Assembly (NCBI GenBank): GCA_002104935.1
Contig: MCGT01000003.1
Location: forward strand, 1,178,001 to 1,242,000
Length of the DNA: 64,000 nucleotides
Direction of reading: 5' to 3'
From: Hesseltinella vesiculosa
Lineage: Eukaryota > Mucoromycota > Mucoromycetes > Mucorales > Cunninghamellaceae
Numbering within the stretch: the stretch's first letter is position 1; each line of letters opens with the position of its first letter. Below are positions 48,743 through 60,074 of the stretch, piece by piece. The notes under the pieces are model-generated. The model worked only from the letters and a program-made list of their open reading frames with translations, did not search any database and was not told the DNA's origin. The position numbers were made by a program, and so were the translations under genes.

Positions 48743-50369
48743 ATGGTGCGAACTAAAAAACCTCGAGAAAAGCCAGCTGCAGGTAACCAAGGCAAATTCT
48801 GCCTTTTTTAATTTAAGTTTGCACAAAACTCTAAACCGGACGACTTACGCAACTTCATAGACACTCAGCCAAAAATCGACCAGCAAATCGAAGCAACCGC
48901 GACTTTGAAAGACGCTGTAAAAACAACAACCTCGGACCAGACTGCCGTGTTTTATTGTAACATCCTCCTCTTTTTCTTCTCTCGTTTCTCACTAGAGCAA
49001 TGCCACCCCCTCCTCTCTGGGTGCCTCGGACAAATCATCAGAACCAACGCTTGATCAGGAACAGTCGCCAATCGTCGGCGACGAAATCTTGGCTGATTTG
49101 ATTGAACCACCGCCGCAATCTTCACCTGCTGCTATTCTCGTGCCGCCCGACATCCCGCCTTACCAGCTTGATTTTAAAAAGAGCAAGATATGGAATACAT
49201 TTGATCTCTCCGAGCATGACATCATGCTTCTACTGCAGGACTGCCAATTCAACGAGGCAAGGCTGCTTACACGAAAAAGAAGAAGAAAAAAAGTAGGCCT
49301 TGAACGAGGAGCTTCATGAGGCATCTCTTTATTTTAGGATGAAGTGATGGTGCGTCTGATCACCCAGCCTGGTTACCTTGCTCGTGTCCAACAGGGTTGC
49401 CGCCCTGCTACTATGATGTCACCATCGAATGCAAACGCGCTTCCTCTGCTTCAGCCGCTGAATGAGGACTCCGACAAAGAAGCATCGCTAACCGCTCCCA
49501 CGAGGAAACAAATAAACATGCAACCCTTCCTGGCTCCAAAACCCGCCGCATCTCAAGAGCCAAATACCATCGTTCCATCTTGCACCACCTCTGTCTCCAC
49601 TGCGTCCCTGTCTTCTTGTCCACCCACTCCCCTTCCTAGCCCTGGTCTCCCTGAAAGGAAAAAGTAAGCGCGCTGCCAGTTTGAAACAATCTCTCACGCT
49701 TTTTTTTTGGGAAAAGACGAGTACGATCCGTAGGCAGGTTGGCACTTGACGACGCTATCAAGCAAGTGCAAGTGCACAACAACCCTGAACAAGCATTCCA
49801 AGGCTGGTCCGAGGCTCGCTTACGAGCTTACCGTATGATTGACACTAACCCCAACAGTTATTACTATCGCTTCAATGCTCCAGGCGAAGAACAAGCAAAA
49901 GGCCCCTGGACGGAGCTTGAAAAACAGCTATTTTTGGACCGCCTCAAAGAGCTTGGTGCAAACTCACAATGGGGTGTCTTTTCCATGGTGATCCCTGGCC
50001 GCGTCGGTTATCAGGTGAAGCAAAAAAAAAAAAAAAAAAAAAAAAACTACCCAATGGACATTCCTGCTGATTTTCTTTTTCCGCCTGCGCCAGTGCTCAA
50101 ATTACTACCGCTACTTGATTGAAATTGGGGAATTGCAGGATACCAATTACATCGTGGATGAAAAGGGCAAAGCGCATTATCTTTTTGACAAAAAGACACC
50201 CTTTGGAACAGTCGAGAAAACTTTGCGCACACATATCAAACATGGCTCAAGAAAACGCGAAGTGCCAAAGAAACCGAAAAAACCAACTTGGCAGGATGAC
50301 GACACCGATGATGGCGAATACAACCCTCGACACAAAAAGAAAAAGAAAAAGTCAAAGCGTCCCTATTAA
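48743..50369 (+). CDS. Myb/SANT-like DNA-binding protein
   Basis: Six exons (48743-48782, 48861-48916, 48996-49292, 49338-49663, 49717-50014, 50094-50369) give 430 residues. The SANT/Myb domain spans about residues 275-345: KGPWTELEKQLFLDRLKEL, QWGVFSMVIPGRVGYQ, then CSNYYRYLIEIGEL. Its three Trp-like positions are W, W and Y. The first part is Pro/Ser-rich with a conserved-looking helix (LSEHDIMLLLQD). The last 90 residues are Lys-rich (RHKKKKKKSKRP) with an Asp patch. It is likely a chromatin or transcription factor. The end of exon 3 is ambiguous: GT donor at 49293 (used here) or an earlier in-phase GC donor, GAG|GCAAGG, at 49257, which would remove 12 mostly basic residues. Confidence 0.8.
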
Positions 50370-50601
50370 CTCATTCTACGAATCCATACCATCAATAAAC
50401 AAAAAGCAACAGCAAAAAAAAAAAAAGTGCATGTCGCACTAAATTTAGACTAGACTCATTTTGTGTCAGCAGCAAGACACATGCTGCGTCAACATTTCAT
50501 AGTCAAGCAGACCCAAAAAAATAAAAATGAAGCCCCGTTTTGGATCGCTTTTTTCTCTTTTCTTTTTTAATTCAATCCCATTGTCATTTGTTCTTAACAT
50601 C

Positions 50602-52722
50602 ATGATCAAACCATTTGGTTCTTGGATATCACCATTAACAGCCAATGACCTCTCCGTTGCAGGGCCGATTCGTGATATTAGCACTGATGCCCTGACGCAG
50701 TCTGTTTACTGGAATACGGACGTAGTTGAAGAGCAAAGCCGAGGTCAGCTCTACCAACGGTCCTTCAGCAGCGCTGAAAATAGCATCAAGCCGCTGCTCC
50801 CTCTTGGTTATGATTGCCGTTCGCATGTGCATGAATACGGTAGTGGTTCTTTCTCTGTTCGCAGTGGCTTGCTGGTGTTTATCAATGATATCGACAAGGC
50901 TGTCTACACGCTAGACGTTAGAAAAGACGATCAAGAACCCGTACGACTCACCAGCCCCAACACATTCCTGCGTTACGCCGATTTTTGCATCGATCCTTCC
51001 CATCAGTTTGTCCTTGCTGTGCAAGAAGAGCACTTTGAAAATGAAGAACCAAAGGATGTTGTCAACCGACTGGTGGCGATCCAATTGTCTTCTGGCAATG
51101 TCAAGGTCGTGGCTGAAGGGGCCGATTTTTATACCAGCCCCCGCCTCGACAGCAGCGGTCACTTTGCATTTGTGTCTTGGATGCATCCTAACATGCCTTG
51201 GGATTTTACCCAGCTCTCTTATGGTACCTACTACTACTCCGAAACCGACTCGTTTGTTGCAGATCAAATTGAGATTATCAATCCCGGCGTCGACGAAAGC
51301 ATCGTGGTAGGCCAGCAATATCCAGGAAATTCAATCACAAACCGATGCTTATTTTTTTTTATGCGGATAGCAACCTGAGTTTGGTATCGATGACACATTG
51401 TACGTTGCCTCTGACCGCAGCGGTTACTGGAATCTGTATCGCTTTGACAAGCCAAGTCTCAGCTTTGTACTTCTATTGGACGCAGCCTTGGAACAAGAGT
51501 TTGCTGGACCTGCCTGGGGCCTAAATATGTCCTGGTACAAACCCTTCGAGTCAGATGCAACCAAGTTGGCGTGCTTGAACAGGGGGATGCTATCCGTCAT
51601 CGATACCACCACCAACACTCTAACCAATGTCGAAAGTCATTACACGCTTTTCTCCGTTGTGCACACGGTCGCCCATCCTGCCTCTGGTCATGAACTTGTA
51701 GTGGCCAATGCCTGTTCACCTACTCATAGCGCAGACCTGATTACCTACGATATCCAGGAGCAAGCCGTCCATCAAGTCACACAGCCTTCCAAAGACCGCG
51801 TGCTGGACCCAAGCCACGTCTCAGTGGGCAAAGAAATTGTCTTCCCCACCACCAACAACCTGACAGCCTACTGCTACTTTTATGCTCCCAAGAATGCTGA
51901 TTCCCAAGGTCCTACAGGACAGCTCCCTCCTCTGCGTGTCATATCTCATGGTGGTCCTACAGCCTCGGTAACAAACGCCTATTCCCCCAGCATACAATAT
52001 TGGACAACACGTGGGTTTGCAGTGGCTGACGTGAACTATGGTGGCAGCGATGGCTATGGGCGTGCTTATCGCAACAGGTTGCAAAAGAACTGGGGTGTTG
52101 TTGATGTAGATGACTGTTGTAATGCCGCACTCTACCTTGCTGATCAGGGCCTGGTGGATAAGGAAAAGCTCGTTATTGAAGGCGAGTCTGCTGGCGGTTT
52201 TACAACGCTTGCAGCTTTGGTATCCCGCAATATCTTCAAGGCTGGTATCTGTCTCTATGGCGTCTCAGATTTGTCTCTCATGGTGCATGAAACTCACAAA
52301 TTTGAAAGCATGTACTGCGATCGCTTGATTGGTGATTACCTCATGGAAAGAGATGTGTATGAGCAAAGGTAAGAGCAGTGCCTCCATGCCATTCCCCTCC
52401 GCTCAGCCTGTCCCCACTTTCCCTGTCTTGTAGGTCACCCATCAACAACATTGACAAAGTGAAATGCCCTGTGATTTTATTCCAAGGTGAGGATGACAAG
52501 ATTGTGACTCCTTCACAAGCCGAAGTGGTGGTAAATACGATGCGAAATAATGGCCTGCCAGTGGCCTATGTCCTTTACCCTGGAGAAGGCCATGGCTTCC
52601 GCCATGCTGAAAACATCACCCGAACCTTTGAATTACAGCAATGGTTCTTGGGTCAGATCTTTGGTTTCCAAGTTGAAGGTGTCAAGGGCATTCCCATAGA
52701 AAACTTTGAAACCGATCAATAA
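50602..52722 (+). CDS. S9-family serine peptidase, tandem copy 1
   Basis: Three exons (50602-51306, 51371-52368, 52434-52722) give 663 residues. The N-terminal two-thirds form a beta-propeller (repeats such as DKAVYTLD, LAVQEEHFENEE). The C-terminal alpha/beta-hydrolase has HGGPTAS, nucleophile motif GESAGG (Ser508), acid GEDDKIV (Asp589) and GEGHGFR (His621). The triad is intact. Relatives are dipeptidyl/acylaminoacyl peptidases that remove residues from small peptides. An in-frame ATG at 50527 would add 25 residues (MKPRFGSLFSLFFF...) that look like a signal peptide; the paralogue has no such extension, so 50602 is the conservative start. Introns sit at the same places as in copy 2. Confidence 0.9.
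50893..51225 (+). repeat. Near-identical patch shared with 54092-54424 (gene-conversion tract)
   Basis: 333 bp differ from the paralogue at only about five positions, while flanking coding sequence on both sides is only about 70-75 percent identical. The boundaries are sharp. Confidence 0.85.
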
Positions 52723-53794
52723 AGACGCTTCTTTTTTTTTTTTTTTTTTTTTTGGCCGATACGTTGCAGTTTGCCCTGAAATAGCGAATTTTTGTACGGG
52801 ACCAGCTCCCTGTTATGTAGTCCAGATGGCCTGTAGTTTTAGCCATGGATATGCCTCATGGTTTACCATTTTTATACTAAATTTGAGAGGAAATAGCCAA
52901 GGATTGCTTTTCGTTGCTTTACTGGCACATCGCTCGAGGGGTCCTGTAGAGAAAATGCTATTCCGAAAAAAAAAAATACTTACTCTGCACAGAGCATTTG
53001 AAAGCATGGTTCCCTGTCAAATTCTGCGTGCTTTCGAAATCGTTCGAATGATGATGATGTTGAAAAAATGAAGCTGATCAGAAAAAAAGTTACCTAGCCA
53101 ACTTTTCACCTGTTTAGTTTTAAGGACGTTGAAAAACGCGGAATGATTTCACATTCCGACATCGCCAAAATTATACTTGACGAGAAACGGTGGCATGGTC
53201 ACCACGAAGTCATGGTGTAGAGATATGTCCATGCCAAACAAATGATAGTGTTGGTGCTGCTGATGTCAAGTGTGGCGTGGTAGGTGCAAGACCAAACGAC
53301 GATTGCATCCAGGGCTACCGTGGATGGTAAACATGCAAAATTTTCCAGATTTCTGCAATCAGTTTTGAATAGCACGCAAAATAAAAACTACTGCAAGCAG
53401 GTGGCCTACTGTATTTGGACGAAGGGTTAGCTTGAGTTCTAGTTCGCCAGTCGACAAATCGTACATGGTGCGTGCAAAATTTGAGCTTACCAAACCCCGG
53501 GTTAATGGTGGCATCGTTCCACCTGACCAACAACATGTTCTTGCAAGGTACAAAGAAGATTTGGCCACGTTGCAATAATGGCAAAGCAGATTCTTATTTG
53601 TGTCAGCTATATTGGTTTTATGGTCCTCTTTTACTGTGCATCGAAAATTTAAAAAAGGAGGCCGCATCCCGTAAGAGGAAAAAACCACCCAAATCGGTAA
53701 TAACCAATGGCTCAGATTTTCCGGACTTCTTTTTCACACGTTTTCGCTCTTTTTGTTTTGCCTCTTTGCTTCACTCCGTTCACATTCACACAAC
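52723..53794. other. Spacer between the two S9 peptidase genes
   Basis: Contains T run 52731-52753 and AT-rich flanks. A minus-strand frame (53359-53688, 109 residues) has fair composition but no recognised domain or splice context. Nothing supported. Confidence 0.4.
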
Positions 53795-55971
53795 ATGGCT
53801 ACAAAAGCATATGGATCATGGCCCTCTCCCTTGTCCACGGAGGACCTTACTGCTGCTAAATCTGCTCGTGATATCTCTATCGATAGTCAAACACAATCAG
53901 TTTATTGGAATCAAGTCGTGCCAGCCGAAGAAGGTCGTGGCCAATTGTTCAAACGTACCTTGGCGAGCACTGATCTTAACGACGTCAAACCCTTGCTCCC
54001 TCTTGGTTACGACTGTCGTTCCCGTGTGCATGAGTATGGTGGTGGCTCATTCTCGGTAGAAAAGGGCTTGCTTGTATTTGTCAATGACACTGACAAGGCT
54101 GTCTACACGCTAGACATTGGAAAAGACGATCAAGAACCCGTACGACTCACCAGCCCCAACACATTCCTGCGTTACGCCGACTTTTGCATCGATCCCTCCC
54201 ATCAGTTTGTCCTTGCTGTGCAAGAAGAGCACTTTGAAAATGAAGAACCAAAGGATGTTGTCAACCGACTGGTGGCGATCCAATTGTCTTCTGGCAATGT
54301 CAAGGTCGTGGCTGAAGGGGCCGATTTTTACACCAGCCCCCGCCTCGACAGCAGCGGTCACTTTGCATTTGTGTCTTGGATGCATCCTAACATGCCTTGG
54401 GATTTTACCCAGCTCTCTTATGGTGCCTACCACTACTCCGAAACTGATTCGTTCGTTGTGGACGGCGTCAAGGTTATCAATGACGGCGTCGACGAAAGCA
54501 TTGTGGTAAGTGCGGGAGCAAAACAAGAGAGAAGCTGGTTTGAAAATCATCAATGTAATGTTATTATGTACAAGCTTTCTTTTTAATTATTTGTTTAAAT
54601 TGGGACAACCTAGCAACCTCAATTTGGCATTGACGACACCTTGTATTTTGTCTCGGACCGCAGCGGCTTTTGGAACCTCTATCTCTTTGATCAAACTACC
54701 GGTAGCTTTGTGCTGTTGTTGAAAGAAGCCTTGGAGCAAGAGTTTGCTGGCTCAGCCTGGGGCCTGAATATGTCCTGGTACCAGCCTTTCAAATCTGATG
54801 CGTCCAAACTGGCCTGTCTAAACAAGGGCATGCTCGCAGTCATTGATACCAAAGCCAAAACGATGACCAACGTTCAAAGCGACTACACCATTTTTGCCAC
54901 CGTGACCACCGTGATTGACTGCAATACTGGTCATGAACTCGTCGTGGCCAATGCTTGTTCCAAGACCCGCGCCACCGACTTGATTGCTTACGATATACAA
55001 AATCAAGCCATCCACCAAGTCACACAGCCTTCCAAAGACCGTGTGCTCGACCCAAGCTACATCTCAGAAGGCGAAGAAATTGCTTTCCCCACCACCAACA
55101 ACCTGACAGCCTACTGCTACTTTTATGCTCCCAAGAACGCTGATATTCAAGGTCCTGCAGGCCAGCTCCCTCCTCTGCGTGTCATGTCTCATGGCGGCCC
55201 CACCTCTTCCGTCGACAATGCTTATTCTTCAACCATTCAATACTGGACAACGCGCGGGTTTGCAGTGGCCGATGTCAACTATGGTGGCAGCGATGGCTAT
55301 GGACGTGCTTATCGCAACAGATTGCAAAAGCAATGGGGCGTTGTTGATGTAGATGACTGTTGTAATGCCGCACTCTACCTTGCTGATCAGGGCCTCGTTG
55401 ACAAGGAAAAACTGGCCATTGAAGGTGGCTCTGCCGGCGGCTATACTACGCTTGCAGCCTTGGCCTTCCGCAATGTTTTCAAGGCTGGCATCTGTCTCTA
55501 TGGTATCTCAGACATCACTCTCTTGGTGCGTGAAACCCACAAATTTGAAAGCAAGTACTGTGATCGATTGATTGGCGAATACCCTGCCGACAAGGATGTG
55601 TATGAACAAAGGTAAGGAGTTGTGATGCGCAGAAGCTACTTCAATAGATACCCTTTCCATTCAACGCTCTTCTCTTTGACAGATCACCCATCAACAGCGC
55701 TGACAACCTGCAATGCCCTGTGATTTTCTTCCAAGGTGAGGACGACAAGGTTGTGCCTCCTTCACAAGCCGAAGTTATGGTCAACACCATGCGAAACAAA
55801 GGTCTGCCAGTGGCCTATGTCCTTTACCCTGGAGAAGGCCATGGCTTCCGTCGTGCCGAAAACATCACCCGCACCTTGGAATTAGAACAATGGTTCCTTG
55901 GCCAAATCTTTGGATTTGAAGTCGATGGTGTACAAGGCGTTCCCATTGATAACTTCCCTTCTCAACAATAA
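53795..55971 (+). CDS. S9-family serine peptidase, tandem copy 2
   Basis: Three exons (53795-54505, 54614-55611, 55683-55971) give 665 residues. Exons 2 and 3 are exactly 998 and 289 nt, as in copy 1. The propeller domain is followed by the hydrolase with nucleophile motif GGSAGGY (Ser510), GEDDKVV (Asp591) and GEGHGFR (His623). The oxyanion-side HGGP motif is also present. The start ATG lies in a good context after a CT-rich leader; no signal peptide is seen, so it is probably cytosolic. Its codons are more biased to C/T endings than those of copy 1. Part of exon 1 has been homogenised with copy 1. Confidence 0.93.
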
Positions 55972-56062
55972 ACTTTACAAGCGCATGGCTTTTTTTTTTT
56001 TTGAGAACGATATTTTATTGACATTGTTTGAAAAGCGAGGGGGTGGGTAGAAGAAACAGTTT

Positions 56063-56313
56063 TTGAAATGTGCCTCCGCCACAAATTTAGCTTCTCGCAT
56101 TGCATTTTTCTACCATCTCGACCGAATGGTTTGGTTTTTATTTTCTTCCAATTTGACGACCAGGTTCACTTGCGAAGAAAAAAAACCTGCAAGAGTCAAA
56201 CCAGTACTTTGGCGCTATAGGATATGCGGTTGACCATTGTTTCTTTGTAGCTCTGCAGTGTGGGTTTTTTCATAGTTTTTAAACCTTTGTCTTAATATCA
56301 GGCGCTTGAAGTT
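56063..56313 (+). repeat. Dispersed repeat, copy 2 (inverted relative to 1-270)
   Basis: Aligns with the minus strand of 1-270 along its whole length, with several small indels. It starts about 90 bp after the stop codon of the second S9 gene. Confidence 0.8.
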
Positions 56314-56829
56314 GGGTATAATATCTGCAACCATGGCTAAACAAAAACCAAAAAAAAAAAAAAAAAGGGAGGGGTTTAATCGCCTGCTTTATCCTCCTTC
56401 ATTCATACTTTTTCATTGCGTTTTCTGATATCGTTCATCACCATGTTCTCTGTTTTCAGCCTCTAATTTGGTGCGGAAGCCATAGGAGTGTTGCCAAACG
56501 AGTATTATTTCCTGGTCGTGGTCCTACGGCCTCGAAAGGTAAAAAAGGTCAGCCAATCTTGCTTCATGTCATTTAATAAAATTTTCATCATACCTTATTG
56601 TCGATTGTTTTCAATAGATTTTCATTCACCAAAACGTTTTCTTATCATCACCACTAAATTTGGTTATTTTTCTGCATTGCAATAGAGTTTCTGAGTGCTC
56701 CACCCTAGACAGCTGTGCCATTATACATATATTTCATTGATCGGAAGCCAATACGCGACCAACTTTTACAAAAAAAAGTGAGACCAAGGAATTTACTTCT
56801 GATTCTTGATGCTAGTTTGCCTTTGATGC

Positions 56830-57960
56830 TGATAATTTAATGTATCGATTCGTTTTCTTTCTAGCGAAATTAAGTTGCCACTTTACATGTTGGTCTGGGA
56901 GTAACTTGCATTTTTTTTCCGAGTTGAATGAGTGATGCCCCAGAGAACTCAATAGTTTGCATTGGTGAGGGTGCCCGCCCAATAGTTATCTTCAACTGTC
57001 TTCAGCTGGTTTTCTAAATGTGGATGATGTGCTCATGCCAAATAAGCTATCGAAGAGAAAAAGGAGATGAGACCATGGGTATGCTAATTGCATTGATAGC
57101 ATACCTTTGCTACTGCTGCGTTGATACTTTTGGTTCGTTTTCTTTCTGCGAAGATCGAGTAGCCACTTATCAGTTGTTTGGATGTCCTGATTTTGAGAGG
57201 CGATCCAAAGAGTTCAATTGTCTGCGTTGCCAAGAGTGCCCGTCCATTAATTGCTGTCAATTGTCTTCCAATAAGAATTGTAATGGCGGATGATGTGATC
57301 ATGCCAAGTAAGCTGTCTAAAAAAAAAGTAGATGAGACCATGGGCTGGTTAACTGTGCTGATGACATACCTTTGATATTGCTGCTTTGATGCTTCGGTTC
57401 GTTTTCTTCCAGTAGATTGTGCTGCCCATTTTTCTTGCATGCTTTGTAAGGTCAGTTTGTTTTCAAATGTGAATTTGTTGTTCGGTGACTGATGCTTGTC
57501 ATTGAAGATAGAATAATCAAAATTGATAAGGTTGGATGCATAAGTCACCATTTAGGAGATTGCCTGCGACAAATCAGTGGGTTTGTTTGACTTTGCCGGG
57601 CTGAACTGTCACTTTCCGTGTTGACCAGACAGTAACTTGCTTTTTTTTTTCGGGCTCAACAAGTGTGCCGGCTTTGAGAGATGCTCCAATAGTTCAATTG
57701 TCTGCATTGTCGAGAACTTCCGTCTAGTAATTGCTGTCAACCGTCCTCCATTGAGATTTGTAAAGGCGGATGATGTGATCATGCCAAGTAAGATGTCTAA
57801 AAAAGAAGAAGAGATCAGGCCATGGCTGAGTTGACTTTGATGCTGACGTACATTTGCTATTGCTGCATTGATGCTTCGATTTCAAGTGTATTTGGTTCCC
57901 GGTGACTAGTGGTTGTCATTGGAATTAGCATAAGCCAGAGAGATGATGTGGTTGGGTACA
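56830..57960 (+). repeat. Diverged tandem repeat array, about three units
   Basis: A GATGATGTG(C/A)TCATGCCA block occurs at about 57023, 57291 and 57769. Each is followed within about 40-50 bp by a purine-rich run and GA(C/G)ACCATGG or a relative. Each is preceded by a TCAAT(T/A)GT(C/T)TGC(A/G)TTG block (about 56950, 57213, 57698). Units 1 and 3 also share a GTAACTTGC-T8 stretch. Spacing is unequal (about 270 and 480 bp), so units have gained or lost pieces. No conserved reading frame is kept between units. Confidence 0.65.
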
Positions 57961-59973
57961 CAAGTCACCATTTACGAGTTTGCTTGTGGCAAACATGTGG
58001 GGTTTTTTGATGGAGTTGCCACTTTGCGAGGATGAATTCAAGTGTATAAATTTCCATCTCCGTTATGGACCTCGTGTGTTGGTTGAGCAAGATCAAACTA
58101 TCCTATAATAAATCAGTGTTCAGTACCTATTGCAGAGAGACCAGGGTTCGTTGCTCTTGCATTACCTTGTTTGAAATGTCCAGACATTATTTGGCTGGAG
58201 ACCAACTGCATGAGAGAGTTTGATTTCTGGATGTCTTGATGTTATTGAGTTGGTTCAAGATGCACTGCAGAAAAAAAAAATGAGTAACCTGGGGTGCCTC
58301 GACAAATGATCTCGTCTTACCTATCGCAGTTGGCTTTCAGTGCTTGTGTGATAGGTGCGACTTGGGCTTTTTGCTTTGACACCAAGACACCACCGGCATG
58401 GATATTTTTGTGGGTTAAACAAAGGATAGCCCACTCCCAAACGATAGCCTGAAGATGGAATGGAGAGACCAAAGTATAATGATGCTTGACCCATTCGGGT
58501 TTTCCGGTCTTGTTGCCAGAGGGGGGTAAAAGTCTAGCGTTCCCCAGTTGGCAATGCGGTTGAATACCCTGCATTCGTCTTGAAGTTCATTGAAGTAGCC
58601 AAGGATGTCACGAGAGGCCAGAATTCATCTATTTTTTGTAAACAGGTCAGATCGTGCAGGAATTATAAATAAAGCAGCTTACTTTTGGCTTCCCAGAACG
58701 CTAGGATTCAATGGTCGCGTGGCTTTTGGAATCTTTCCAGCAAAATACGAGATGATTGACATTGGCTGATGTAGCTCGTTGACTTCATGATCACCAGCTA
58801 TGAGATACAGAAGCTGGAATACTTTGACCAAAGACGGGAGGTTTGAAACCCATAATTGGCGAGAGTCATTGATCGAATGCATAATCGGGTTGATGTCTTT
58901 GCCCTGCCTACCTGCCAAAAAAAAAAAGTCGCGACCTCCCCGCCAAAAGCGATCCGGCATGAACCATATCCTAGGCGAGCCCTATCGTGAATCCTTCACC
59001 ACGCAGCCACTTACCTACACCCTCCTGGTTCAGTCCCGGCCCTGTGTCAGGTCGTCAAAAAGTACGAAGCTGCGTTTTCCTTCTGGCTTTCCCATGAAAG
59101 ACCAAGTCGACACTGGATCCAACAAGCATCAGGAGATTCCATCAAGAGGACAAGAATGACAACCAAACGGTACAAGAGGACAAGGCAGCACATTCCTTTG
59201 GTCGACCGGTCTCCCAAGCAAGGCAATCGAAGGAGGCCGGCCACAGAAGCGTTGAAAAAGTGAAAAAAAAAAGAATGGTTAGCCGCGGCCTGTCTTGAAT
59301 AAATGATAATCATCTGACTTACCGATTCGTTTGAGCAGGACAGGAGGGTTTGGAAGATGGCACCACCAGCACATAATGATATGGGAGTTTTTTTTTTTTT
59401 TGCGTAAAAGAAAAAAAGGGTAGCAATTAGTCATTGGTCAAAATTTCTATACAAGATGTTTTTACCTTAAAAGGAGATCATTTTCAGAAGGTGCCTAACG
59501 CAGTCCAAAAAAAAAAAAGTGTCCAACATGTCCAATAGTTCCCGTGGCCGATGTCATTCATGCCTTTGTGTAACTCCATCCGCTAAGTGTCATGAAGGAA
59601 AGAGTGAGCTGTTGACTTTATCATCCGTACCTTCATCCACAGGAGCACAAGGAAACCGGCCAGGAAAATATAGGAACGCGACCACAGCAGTGTCCAGAAA
59701 CACTTTGGTAAGCTTCAAGCAGAAGGTGTCCATCACGCACTTGGAGAGGAGAGGCTAACCTCAGTGTTGGCGATAGCAGGCCAGTTGAAGGCCATAGTTG
59801 TTGAGGCTGGTCAGTCAGTTTAGGAGCCGTTGGTGGCTCAAGACCAGTAGGCAGGGCAGGAGACGAATGCAGGGTTGTTAGTAGGTCACCTAAAAAAAGC
59901 GTATTGAGTAAAATGAATCACTCAAGCTATATAATTATCTTACCGTTTGTGGCGACCTAAATGACGTGGTCAG

Positions 59974-60057
59974 AGTTGCCAGGCGCCAAAGAGACAGGCG
60001 CCACAAGAAGCAGGCGCCAAACACACAGGCGACAAAACACAGGCGACAAAGAGCGAG
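59974..60057 (+). repeat. Short GC-rich tandem repeat
   Basis: Five to six imperfect units of roughly 15-18 bp built on CAGGCG(C/A)CA with A-rich spacers. It lies just past the stop of the 895-residue gene, in its likely 3' untranslated region or last intron. Confidence 0.7.
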
Positions 60058-60074
60058 CCACCGAGGAGGGAAGA

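Larger units (their letters stand above)
55972..60074. other. 4.1-kb spacer with repeats and possible decayed exons
   Basis: Holds the dispersed repeat (56063-56313), a diverged tandem array (about 56830-57960) and short repeats at 59970-60060. Minus-strand frames at 58960-58679 and 58620-58317 show coding-like stretches (for example WVKHHYTLVSPFHLQA) but in different phases with stops between, so they look like a broken gene. Possible extra 3' exons of the gene at 60075-63521 lie at 59944-59956 and 59760-59889. Confidence 0.45.

Noticed and set aside
53359..53688. 109-residue minus-strand frame between the S9 genes
   Set aside because: Fair composition but no domain, no start context and no splice partners; may be chance.
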